Below are positions 51,900 through 61,880 of a stretch of DNA of 64,000 nucleotides, in pieces. The notes beneath the pieces are model-generated. The model saw only the letters and a program-made list of their open reading frames with translations, did not search any database and was not told the origin of the DNA. The DNA is from Schistocephalus solidus. Its lineage: Eukaryota; Platyhelminthes; Cestoda; Diphyllobothriidea; Diphyllobothriidae. Location: contig WEDG01002121.1 of the NCBI GenBank assembly GCA_017591395.1, positions 62,001-126,000 of the forward strand. Direction: 5' to 3'. Positions within the stretch are counted from its first letter, which is position 1. Each line of letters begins with the position of its first letter. A program made the translations under genes and the position numbers.

Positions 51900-52722
51900 C
51901 TAGGGCACTGTGAAGTTGATCACGTGATGCAACCGCTTAAAGAGTTCTGGTTTTCTTCGCCATATTGCAGCAGCCCCTGCGACGTGCAGGTGACCCCTAA
52001 TCGTCGATCGACGGCCAACCTCAAATGCAGTCATTGGGTCCATCGTATGGCCAGTGTGTAGCAGGTGCTTCGCAGTTGAACTCTTAAGTACCTTAGCAGA
52101 CATTTCGGTATATGTTAACTTGACCGAGTTGCAAACTGTCTTGGCACTAAGCTCAATCTATTTCCGCCCACAATTTCATGTAAACTCGAATGTATAATTT
52201 GATGTGGCGTGCATATGTAGAGGGGCTTTTCTCTAACTGGAAAAGCTGTTGTGGTGCTAATGAACAACAATTTAGAGGCACCATACGTCCTTTCAATCGT
52301 GCCTCGAAGCTGTCCCCTTGTTTAGGTTTGACATATAATCAGACTTGAAGGGGAGGAGATGATCACCGATATTTTGACACGGATAGTTCGACAAGCCTTT
52401 CTTGCCTGGGATGGCGATACTTATCAATAAATTTCTCTCGATACCCCTTTCCAAAAGAAAACGTTCTGCAGGAAACTCATCTAGTCATCGATCTTATCTG
52501 AGGAGCAGCTTCTAGTCGCCCTCTTAAATATACACAAAACCAAGTTTCGTTCGCTCTGAATTGGAAAAAACAGAGGAAGTGCAATAACTGTCCTTTCTAG
52601 GTGGTTTTTTGATAGATGTACCTTTGCATGGAACTGTCTGCCCGTATACTTACAAGAACGTCTAAGAAAGGCAGTGTATCATTCTTTTCATGCTCTATCA
52701 GTGAAATAAATGGAAATGTACC
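51900..52722 (-). pseudogene. Second Penelope-like retroelement remnant (RT thumb to C-terminus)
   Basis: Read on the minus strand from 52722. One frame down to about 52366, with two stops, gives FPFISLIEHEKNDTLPFLDV, IYQKTT, KGQLLHFLCF, ANETWFCVYLRGR and YREKFIDKY. These follow the PLE thumb pattern (E.E.N..LPFLDVLV, .YRKPT..GQYL.F.S, KR.LV, NGYP..FI). After decayed sequence, the frame at 52103-51900 gives STAKHLLHTGHTMDPMTAFEV...ALVAI-type AAIWRRKPEL...VINFTVP, the usual C-terminal end of another PLE lineage. It is a different family from the fragment at 50410-50898. The YxDD palm motif and the GIY-YIG start are not recognisable. Multiply broken, non-functional. Confidence 0.7.
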
Positions 52723-54900
52723 CCATAAAAAATCATTTTTCCCTCAAAAGCAACTGACACATTGACGTCAGGGCCCGGTGATTTCCAGTACAGTTTTAAA
52801 ACACAGAAAATCAAACAACCCAATCTATTTTTAAGTAGTACTGTTCAATCTACGCTGAGTGGTGTTGCACCCCCGATTTGTTGGAGACCGCAGACTTGTC
52901 TACCTAGACGTGCGAATGTCATATATCTTATAGAAATCTTCCTGTCCGTAGATTTCGTCCAGCCTGGCAGTCAGTCGGGTGTATTTTTACCCTCCTAAGT
53001 TCTTCTCTCAATACGTCGGCGGAATGGGTTATTGCTTTGGGCGGATGGATTTAACAGCCACATCAGTCAGACGAAAAGTCCAGCATTCGGCACTCCCCTC
53101 GGTCCTTGTCACAAACAAGCCACAGCGAGTATGCGTCCTGATAGGCGCTTGCTTCAAGCAATTGCCTGCTGATGTGATCGTGGTTGCATTCATGCGGTCT
53201 TTCAGCTATTGGAAAGGTGCACGACGGCACTGCGGGTTCGCTGATTGTTTCAAGCGGGTTCTGAGCAGTGTGTCATTCTTCTCATGCCCGATCATAAATG
53301 TAATCTTTGTATGGGCCTTGTTAATGGCCCTAAGTAGTGCTTCTTAATCTCATGGGTTTTCGATATGGCAAAAGTTTTTATCACATATCGTCTAGAGAAT
53401 GCGGTTGGCTGTAAGTTTTGGGCTAATTTTGGCCCGAGGTTTAACATGAAAATGTCAGATGAATAGGAGGTCACGAAATTTGATGACGTCAGTAAATCCT
53501 GCACAATATTTCGTATTCCCATCAGCCTGCGTCCTTTTCCTAACAATTCTCATTTTCCTACAGTCTGTCGTACTCTCTCTGTAATTTTTTTTCACTCATT
53601 CAACGTGGAATATAAAACAAATTTTATAAATTGGCAGACCCATAACGTGAAACTATCGCTTCATCTCAAATGTCAAACATCTGACCCCTTCAGAAGCGAA
53701 AAGACGAAGGCGAAAAGACGAAAAGACGCAAAAGAAGGCAATCGTTCGAAGACGAATGCTACTTGCCTTACCTTTCAAATTCCCTCTAAAACCCATCATC
53801 CTTATCTGCAACTGTCTATTGGGAACTCGGACCGAATGGTAAAAAAACGACCTTTTCCAGCGTTTGCATTCATTCCTTATAACGAACCTTCGGTAAGTTT
53901 TGCTCCGCAATACCTATATAAAGCGGGTTTGTACGGATTCCTTTACCACGTTCTTTGTTCATTTCTGGCATGCAACTGATCAGAATGTAAAGTAAACGTC
54001 CAATTTTTTTGACTGGCAACCATGCCGGTAATTTGTGCAACACTGTGACCTTTTGCATTCTTCTCATTTGACCAAGGAATTATGGGTGGGAATTTTGGGA
54101 ACACTTTTTTACCTGAAAATATCTTCACATCCCTCAATACTTTTCTCTCGCTCATTAACCCATTACTTTTAATTGGTAAATACAAAGATTTATAACAGAA
54201 TTTGCTCTCTGCAATATCAAAACTTCCTTCAATAGTGCGTAAAACTGCAGGCTTTCAAAGTGACTTGGTCTTTGCAGTTGACAACAAGGGTGGATTGCCA
54301 AACTGCTAAACTTTCCGTTAAAAATAATCTAGAGTTTCGTCTTGCACTGGCCAAACTTAATTTACAGGGAAAGCAGTAGTCAGTCCTCGTGTTGGCGGTC
54401 ATCGCTTGGCCTCTAACGACTCGATTGGTGTTTGCAGGTCGTTCTGTTGTTCAAGTCACCCATGCTTCTACATTTTGTTTTAAAAGCTGGCGAAATAAGT
54501 TGACCAGAGTAGTAGTTAAACAAATCTTTAGAGCTTACTATGGAATCTCAGTGTTTTGCCCATCATCCGTTCGGACACAGCTACGTTTGAGAGACAATGG
54601 ATGACTGCCATTGAATTTAAAGATTTATGCGGATCTATCCATGGTATCTTCTGATCCAATTTCCACCTCCCCTCCAAAACATCCAGCGATGGAGTTCGTG
54701 ACACGCGACGACGAACGCGACGAACACTTCTATTGTCTTTCCTTATGAGGCCTGAATGTTGACGTGGCCTTTAAGCGGATGGTATACTTGGCAATCAACA
54801 AGTATCAACTGAACTACTGGGTTCGTTATTTCGATGATCATTTCGTCATTTTCAAAACATTCAACATTGAGCACAGTGGCTAATGATATAGACAGTATAA
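52723..54900. other. No recognised gene; one unexplained open frame
   Basis: Upstream (minus sense) of the second PLE remnant, where RT sequence would be expected but is not recognisable. A minus-strand frame at 53063-53271 stays open for 68 codons without a Met start and has a protein-like composition (containing ERPHECNHDHISRQLLEA and YSLWLVCDKD). It is preceded by a segment at about 53268-53293 resembling the DNA that encodes HEKNDTL in the PLE remnant. The plus-strand frames 52979-53347 and 53605-53979 have no recognisable domain. Confidence 0.45.
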
Positions 54901-54904
54901 CATG

Positions 54905-55160
54905 ACTGACAAACGCAATGGCGACTAGAATGGCCAGTTACGGCTCAGTTACCGTCATCAGCTAGGTGGGGCACACCCCGAAGCTCGAACCCACGACTTG
55001 TTGATTAGCTGCTGCGTGGGTGCTGGCGGGGCTTGCGGGTGAGCCTCAAGGAAGAACGGGACGAGCGATTCCTGTAAGAGATCGGTGAGCGTTCATCACC
55101 CAAGGTCAATACTCCCGATGTAAACCGGCAAGAAAACGAGCCCATGACATAGTGGGTTAG
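54905..55160. repeat. Hammerhead-bearing SINE/retrozyme-like element, copy 4 (inverted halves)
   Basis: The left part (54905-55015) is on the minus strand: a B-box-like GGTTCGAGC head, the hammerhead and a GTTTGTC tail. From about 55015 the plus strand carries the body module (TGCTGGCGGGGCTTGCGGGTGAGCC as two adjoining blocks, ACGGGACGAGCGATTCC, ATCGGTGAGCGTTCATC). This head-to-head arrangement is the mirror image of copy 1. Confidence 0.65.
54917..54967 (-). ncRNA. Hammerhead relic, copy 4, with compensatory stem I change
   Basis: CTGATGA is intact (54961-54955). Stem I reads ACCTAG with partner CTAGTC, so the second pair is A-T where the family has G-C. The GAAA box is mutated to GTAA and stem II is eroded. 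TGGCCATT of stem III is kept. Confidence 0.55.
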
Positions 55161-55199
55161 AGCGTAAATACATATGCGAATACGATTGACTCTCCGTTT

Positions 55200-56060
55200 A
55201 CAGACCAAAAGCCTTTTTGTTCAGATCCCGCACACAACCGGTCTACAAACTGCATCCATAATTGTCTGCGTCTGTGCCCTATCAAATGTGGTACTGTCAG
55301 TAGTTGGTTTTAATGGCTGAGAGGGGTTGCGGATTACGTGTGCACTGTCAACTGCGTTCTCGCACGTATATTACGCAGTCTGCACAACGCCAGGAGGCTT
55401 GCATTTGACATTCGCCTTTTCTCTAAGTCAGACGCCCCTGCTGGGTCATTTATTTAAAGCACCACTAACAGGTTGTGAGATAGAAGAAGCAGCGGAGATC
55501 ACTGGAACATGGTGTTTATTGGCCTGACGTTTCGGATTCTCTCTCGAACACATCATCAGAGACAGTTGCAGAAAAGGGTACGTTGGGCACAATGTGCACA
55601 GTATTACTGGGGCATGGTTGTCAGGCAACCACAGGCCGAACATCGTTGGCAGTCTTCGTGTTCATCGCTGGGAGTCGTATTTCATGTGATGCTGGCTGTT
55701 TGGTCTGTAACCCGAGTCGTTACTGGCCGTGAGTTCATCACCGATATCGATGCCTGACCTGACAATTATTGGCTCGCTGTCACAGGGACTGCTGGTCACC
55801 CATATCCTCCCAGTGTTGCTAGCAATTTTGCCGCGAGGTTATTGCGCTTATTAATCGACTGTGTGTCATAAAACCATGACGCAAGCAGTTCATGGCTCCC
55901 GCGGTTGTCAGCTCCTGCGTGAGCCTTTCAGCCATTCTATCAACAGACTGTGAGACAGCATCTAGCCACTGATGTTTGGTAGTGTGGTTGTCTTCGGGTC
56001 ACACTAAATGTTCTCAGGCTATGGGTGGACAGGTAAGGAACCGACATAAATTTGAAACTT
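55200..56060 (-). repeat. PLE-type 3' region or retrozyme-like repeat with hammerhead
   Basis: No coding sequence recognised, but a complete hammerhead of the PLE type lies at 55522-55563 on the minus strand, followed by CCAATAAAC and, further on, TAAATAAATG, both poly(A)-signal-like. Upstream on the minus strand (55564-56060) a PLE coding end would be expected but is not recognisable. The extent given is approximate. Confidence 0.4.
55522..55563 (-). ncRNA. Hammerhead ribozyme, PLE type, intact core
   Basis: Minus strand: GTCT (stem I), CTGATGA (55559-55553), one T, stem II GTGTTC / GAATCC with loop GAGAGA (five of six pairs including one wobble), GAAAC (55533-55529), GTC (55528-55526), AGGC (stem I). 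A15.1-U16.1 and C15.2-G16.2 would form a 2-bp palindromic stem III (ACGT) with no loop, so cleavage after GUC would require two molecules pairing. The element layout is the same as at 50307-50354: T spacer, 6-bp stem II, 6-nt loop. Confidence 0.75.
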
Positions 56061-58000
56061 ATTTACATTAACAAGGCTCGAGTAATTAACAACACACTTG
56101 GCATGACATTTGGAAGATGAATGACATCTAACTAGCAACTGTGTTGTTGGTATAACAAAGTATAGAGCATTTGAGTAGTATTTGGTGACAGGACATGTAA
56201 AGGCAGCGCACTGAAAATGAGATAAAAGAACAAGGTTTGCCTAGTACCTAAGATGGACACAAAACAAAAAAGGTACGTTCAAATGAAACTGAAGTTACTG
56301 AGAGCCTATACACAGAGTTACCTGTGGACTTACGTTAAAAAAATGCCCCCATTGGTTCATGAGGAACTGGCGCATGTGCGGCATTAAACATATCCATTAC
56401 ACATTACACATATCCAGATTTTGTCTTTCCTTCAGGAGTGTTGTTTCGCAAACGCATTGGAAGCCACACTGCCTTCAGAAACCCAATTATTGTTTGATTG
56501 TTTTTTTTCGGATTTTTATGCGGTTTGCAAATTTTGTCAATAGTTCCATCCTCCGAAAACTTTTCGTAAATCGTAACTTTCGCTTGAGGATTGGAATTAA
56601 AAGGTTTCAAAATGCCTCCATCGTTCTTATCCCTATAAAGAGGATCTGTGTTTTGGTTGTTTTTTCTAAAGTTTCAAACGTCCTGAATGGCTTGCCCCTT
56701 TTAGACACCTCTGGGTCTACTTAATGGTGCTTAGGCAGAGGCATCCCAAAAATATAAAAAAAATATCAATAAAATTTGAGAAAATGTCCCCATTCACAGG
56801 AAATATGCCCCTCTAGAAGGGTTTTAAGAAATGTGCTAACATATACCTCGGAAAATTGCAACGGTTTGTAACTTGCAAATCGTAGGAAACACCACTAAGA
56901 AAATCTGCTGTTAAAAAAACATCGCGCCATTTCAAAATTATCCCCAGTCTTATCATTGGAACGCTGGAAAAGACAAGCACTGCTTAAGTTATGGACCTGA
57001 ATTCTAGGGAAAGTATATCAAGCGTCACCTTCAACAAAATTCGAGTACAGGGAAGGTAATAAACTTGATTTTAATATAACATCAAACATATCTTTTGTCC
57101 AGTCCAACTTAACGTTAGATTCTGTTCGAAGACACAATTCGGGGTCTGGTCAATTTTTTTACTGCTGGCTTATCTCATCGTCCATCGGTGTATTCATACC
57201 ACATTGTCACTTCTTAAAATAGAATTTCTACAGTGAAGTATGTGTAATTAGAGCAGAGTTTCAATTTAACCTCTAGGCGTTTCTGATAAAATGCGTTAAA
57301 CTCGTGGACAGGAGATTTAAATGCCAATTATAGTTGGCTTGGGATAAGATAAAATAATGGCCTTGTAAGATTCTGCTCAGATCTGACCTTGCTAGTAAAT
57401 TTAAATATGTGCTTTCTTAATTAAAAAGACAAGAACTCTAATCAATTGCTTATACAATGTCGAAGAATTTATCTAGAAGAATGCTAGCGAGTAGGCTGCA
57501 GATTTAGAACGCTCCAATGTGACTGCGGCTTCTAAAAACGCATTTGACATACACGTTACAACTTTTAAATATACCGACTTCTACCATTTCTATGGATCAC
57601 GTATTTTCCCATTCAAAAGCCGACAGCCTGTTTTTGACTGAAAAAATTGAAGATTCTGTTGCACGATAGGTAATATTACCATTCGATAAGTCCTTTTAAA
57701 TCGAAAACAAATTTTTCAAATTTTGGTTAACATATTATGAGATAGCAGCTGTAATATCGGACTGCAATGCTTGAACTCTCATGTCGACTGATGTCATGCT
57801 GCTGCAAAACAAATGAGTTTACCCATGTTCAACGTCTATAAATTGTCTTTCCGAAAGAGAGAGAGAGTACATCTGATAATTTATCGGTAATTCAAGGATG
57901 GACTGGCAACACTATCACACACCTGACCTCAGGACATTACAGTACAGTAAGTGGGAGGGTGCGTAGCCGACAGCTACAGGATATGATCAACTTGTTGTGG
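56061..58000. other. No recognised gene; one protein-like minus-strand frame
   Basis: On the minus strand 56404-56640 is open and hydrophilic (contains YRDKNDGGILKPF, KVTIYEKFSEDGTIDKICK and TIIGFLKAVWLPMRL). Upstream, 56640-56715 continues in a neighbouring frame (SKRGKPFRTFETLEKTTKT). This could be a frameshifted pseudogene fragment, but I do not recognise the family. The rest is AT-rich with nothing seen, apart from a GA run at 57855-57867. Confidence 0.4.
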
Positions 58001-58004
58001 CTTT

Positions 58005-58150
58005 TGGGCTCAACCTACAGCCCTCGCAGGCAGAAGAATACTGACTAATAGTGCTGGAAGAATCGTGGCGCTGACAAAGATAAGGGAGACGGGAATGGCT
58101 GACTGGCGACTAAAAAGTGGTCTGAAATGACCATCAAGGCCATGCTCGTC
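58005..58150. repeat. Hammerhead-bearing element, copy 5 (fragment)
   Basis: On the minus strand it carries the hammerhead 3' half plus tail (GCCATTCCCGTCTCCCTTAT, CTTTGTCAGC) and part of the body module. At 58100-58135 the plus strand again reads GGTCTGAAATGACCATCA, resembling the GCCAGAAATGGCCATTC region, so an inverted duplication of the hammerhead region seems present. No CTGATGA remains. Confidence 0.5.
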
Positions 58151-60560
58151 ATGGTCTCTACCCTTTATATATCAGAAGTGATTTTCTGCAAATCTGTCCT
58201 CAAGTTTCTGGGTCAACACCATGCCAGCCTTCTTTGTTCACTTCCTTCCCTCTAAGGTGGTAGGCTATAGGAAGGCACTTTGAATGCATTTTTGCAAAAG
58301 AATATACTTTTTAATTTATTTTATCGCTCAAAATTTTTATAAATTTTATTTAAAATCTTTGAGATCGTATACGTGAGCAATTTTCTATGTAAGCAGCTGT
58401 TTTAGATTTGGATGGCGCACTTGAGCTTGTTCTAAATTTAGGAGAGTGCAATTTTACTTTCGAGAGTTTTGTCCGAAAGATCTTACTGCGCTCCAAAATA
58501 TAATTTTTTTCTGTCGCCGAACCCACGAGAAAAGGGTGACAGAAACCAGATGGCTGATCTGTTTTTAAAAGGTAAAATTGCAAGTATGAGGTACTGTTAT
58601 AACGGAGACAAAGAATTCCTTAATAAATGTGCCGATTTTATCCCAAGGCTTGTGAATGCATTATAAGAAACAGCCAAACTGGACATCATCTAATTGTCAT
58701 TTAAAATGTTGAACAGCAAGAAATATACTTTTCGAGTGGTCTAGTTCCTGCTTGTGCGGACTTTAGAAACAGAATGCGCAAAACACGGACACTCTGAGCA
58801 ATATTTCAGTGCTTATACGGCCACTTGTAGACTGGAGTCTTAAAGTATGCAAAGATAGCGTAAATCGCTGCAATATAAAAAGAAAATAAGTTCTTAATTT
58901 TGGAACGCATACATTTTCAGTTTTTTTCAGAAGGTGGAAAACCAGCAAAAAATGCCAAAAAGACGAAGGAGACTGTGATGAATAGCAAGCAACAAGTGGT
59001 CATCCCATCTGATTGGACTTTTGCCGGTAATCCGTGTCTACTAGAAACAGGGTTCTATTTTGTGTCTTCATGTTTCTCGGGCTACTTCAGAACAACCGTC
59101 AAATTTTTCTAATCGTTCCCTTCTACCTTTCTATTTGGAGGAGGGCCTTTTAAACGATACTTCATTTTTTGAGAGGATGCTTTAAATTGAGTTCATTGCC
59201 TGCGCCTTTGGAGGAGGAGATCACTGCCTCTGAAGGCACACTGTTGCAGGTTAAAAATATGCCCTCCAAATTAATAAATAAACTTCTTCCAACTTGGACG
59301 TGGGAGAGCGTTATGGTAAAGACACGAAAACACCTACATTTCCTGCAATATAGCGATAGTTTACCTGTAATGGTGGACGTTCCCACTCCCATGTCCCGCC
59401 TGTAGGAGGGGGTATTTACTTTTAGCTTTCGCAGTGGAAACAATCACGCTATGTTTCGTAGAGGAAGTACAAATAATTCTCTCAAGTTCGCGCAGACCGG
59501 AGGCCAACACACTAATCTGAGAAACTAAGGCTGCTTTCCGGACGTTGCTTACGTTTCGGAGAACTCGATCGGCCCTCTATTATTAAATGGTTTAATGCCG
59601 TAAATCGACCAGAATTTTCAATGATTGACCGGGTAAATCAGCGTGCAACTACAGAGAATCCTCAGATGATGCACCCTGATACACTGCTGATAAGCGATTT
59701 AATCCTCAACCCTCAAAATATCCTATCGCAATTTAAAATCTCTTGACCTTGAAGTCGGCCAATAAAAAGCAAAATCCTTCTTAACGGAAATTGCAGCTGA
59801 GGGAACTGCGTTTATGGTATGATTAAGCTTGTGATGTCTGAATTTACCGTTCCTGTTTTCGGACATTGTGTTTGCAGGTGTTAGGGTAAGACAGTTTTCG
59901 AAAGGGAAGTAGATAATAAAAAGAACATGATAAGGAAGTCTCAACTTCCATCGGAATCTCCATATTCAGACAGGCATTGAAAACGTCGAAGAATAGCCTA
60001 GTACAGAGGAACGTCGTGTGATGAGCAGGCCCACCGACGAGCATTTCAGGTAACGAGCAAACCACAAAAGTTATTTGTTGATAGACCAGCTTTCGCTCAG
60101 TAAATGAGAAAAACACGGGGTGTTTCTTAGCGTACCCGCAGGTTCTCGTCAGTTTTTGAACACCTACAAAAATCACGTTGTGGTGTTACCACGCAGGATA
60201 AGCATATCCCTGAATATATTTTGGCTTTTCGTTGGATTTTGTGGTTTTTTAACTACAATTTTGTAATTCACTATGTTTCCAAAGAAGCTGCTGGCCTAAG
60301 ATAGGGTTGTGAAGAGGAAGAAAGCGGTGGATTCTCCTACCACAGGGTAACCTCTCTCCTCCTCCTAACGTCCCCATCGTCTCCTTCAAGCAAGCAACGG
60401 CTCTTCATAAGGTGAAGTAAAACTCTAAAATGTAAAAAAATTATAATACTTAAATATATTATTATTATAAAATTTTATATTGATGTTTTTCGGAGGTGAA
60501 ACGGATCAGTTTTATTTCCCGTATTTTAAATCGGGAAATTCATTTCACTAGATGAGTGTT
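58151..60560. other. No recognisable gene
   Basis: Short overlapping frames up to 110 codons (59844-60176, minus) without recognisable domains. AT-rich stretch near 60420-60485. Confidence 0.5.
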
Positions 60561-60564
60561 TCAC

Positions 60565-60800
60565 ATGACGTGCTCGGTGCCGACAAATGGGCGCGCATCG
60601 ACCACCTTACCAAAAATTATAGCAGCGATGTGCCTTAGGCTCAATCTAGAGCCCCATAGGCAGCCACACAGTGGCCAGTAATCTAGGCAGAGTAAAATTT
60701 TTGGTAATGGTAAGGGAGACTGTAATGAACATTTGTGATTCTTTAGCCATCATCAGTCAGTCATATCTTACCCCTAGTTTGACTTTACTACGAGCCGCCA
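60565..60800 (-). repeat. Hammerhead-bearing SINE/retrozyme-like element, copy 6
   Basis: Collinear with copy 3 on the minus strand: the head-side linker (about 60763-60800), then the hammerhead, the TCTCCCTTACC tail and the body module (complement of GGCTCAATCTAGAGCCCCAT, GGCAGCCACACAGTGGCCAG). Diverged and without a clear end. Confidence 0.6.
60717..60762 (-). ncRNA. Hammerhead relic, copy 6
   Basis: Stem I GACTGA / ACAGTC (five of six pairs), intact CTGATGA (60756-60750) and an eroded stem II. The GAAA box is changed to CAAA and stem III is partly lost. Probably inactive. Confidence 0.55.
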
Positions 60801-60867
60801 TGCGTCTGCCTTTGGAGCTCTATATCAGCCGTCAAATCACAACAGGACACGTATGCTCCGTAACACC

Positions 60868-60935
60868 GTAAGTCTGTGGCTCAGTAGTTAGAGCGTTAGA
60901 GTTCTGACAGTTTGACGTTCGATTTCGAGCAGTTC
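60868..60935 (+). repeat. tRNA-like pol III promoter module
   Basis: A-box-like TGGCTCAGTAG at 60877-60887 and B-box-like ACGTTCGATTT at about 60915-60925, spaced as in tRNA genes. The flanking sequence cannot fold into an acceptor stem, so it is best read as the head of a SINE, as in the family above, not as a tRNA gene. Confidence 0.55.
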
Positions 60936-61764
60936 AACTATATGCTTCACGGCAGGGTGGTGCAGGGCCAGTGACTTGCGCTGGATTATAGTGAGAGTAG
61001 ACTTGCGATGCATCTACGTCACTCTCTGTTCCACTGCCCACCTGGGCTCGGTGCCAGGACAGAGTAAAGAAGACCGGTGATGGGAGATGGCACAGGCCCA
61101 CGCACTGTGGTTCAACACAAAACAATAACACAACAACACAAGGGATGAACAGCTCGTGTGAAAGCTACGTAGGAGTGCCATAAAGGCCCATTTAAGAAAA
61201 AGCCATTGCAGCCTGACTCTCAGCCAGCCAGTCAGCCACTCCACACAAACACAGACACTGGGCTTACCACGCGCTCCTAGTTTTTCCATCAATTAGCAAT
61301 CTTTCAAGCCATGGCTTTTAGTACAACGCGCTAGTTTTAAGCGCTTCAGATTTTTTTAATGAGACGAATGCGCTAAACCGTCGACCGCACTCTCTCCCCA
61401 CCCCCAGAATCAGACCATCGTCCAAGCCGGTGAGTTTTCTGATACGGGAGTGGGCGCAGTGGCTGTAAAAATCGGCATTTTCCTCTTCGCGCATCACAAG
61501 ACGACCTGGACCCTTTAACGCACATACCAGGTTTCCTAAAACCAAGAGGTAAGAAGGAACCATCGTCGTCTGCCTCCCAGTCGACTGGTCAGCCACTTAG
61601 TGCACAACACATACTGGGTTGACGGCATGATCTGGTGTAAGCGTCAGTTGACAGCCTTCCAAGCCATGATTTCTGAAACACCGTGATAGACTCAGGTACG
61701 CGATGATGGTTACGTGTTGGTGGAAGCAGTTCTTGTTGATGTGGTTGTCGACCGTTGGACTTCT
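60936..61764. other. No recognised gene
   Basis: Somewhat more GC-rich than the surroundings, with several overlapping minus-strand frames of about 92 codons (61014-61292, 61318-61596). Composition suggests another decayed dispersed repeat, but no second copy in this window supports that firmly. Confidence 0.4.
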
Positions 61765-61880
61765 TCCCACGCACTCGAGTCTCAGATAATGCAAACCTAT
61801 GACTGGGAATGTCCAGTTGCTGACAGCATGTTAGCTAGTAGAGACCATTCGAGACGCCCTTGTCTCTGCCAGTAATGTCA
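61765..61880 (+). repeat. Hammerhead-bearing element, copy 7 (fragment)
   Basis: Plus strand: a CTCGAGTCTC...ATGCAAACCTATGACTGG head/linker, a degenerate hammerhead region (GCTGACAGCATG...GACCATTCGAGACG) and the CCCTTGTCTCTGCCAG tail. Both core boxes are mutated. Confidence 0.5.

Noticed and set aside
52979..53347. 122-codon plus-strand frame
   Set aside because: Antisense to the PLE-related region, with no recognisable domain.
59545..59580. CCGAAACGT on the minus strand near 59550, resembling a PLE hammerhead 3' half
   Set aside because: No CTGANGA box or stem II partner upstream. Similarity is limited to a few bases.
60868..60935. tRNA gene
   Set aside because: A- and B-box-like sequences exist, but no acceptor or anticodon stem pairs. 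It fits a SINE head.
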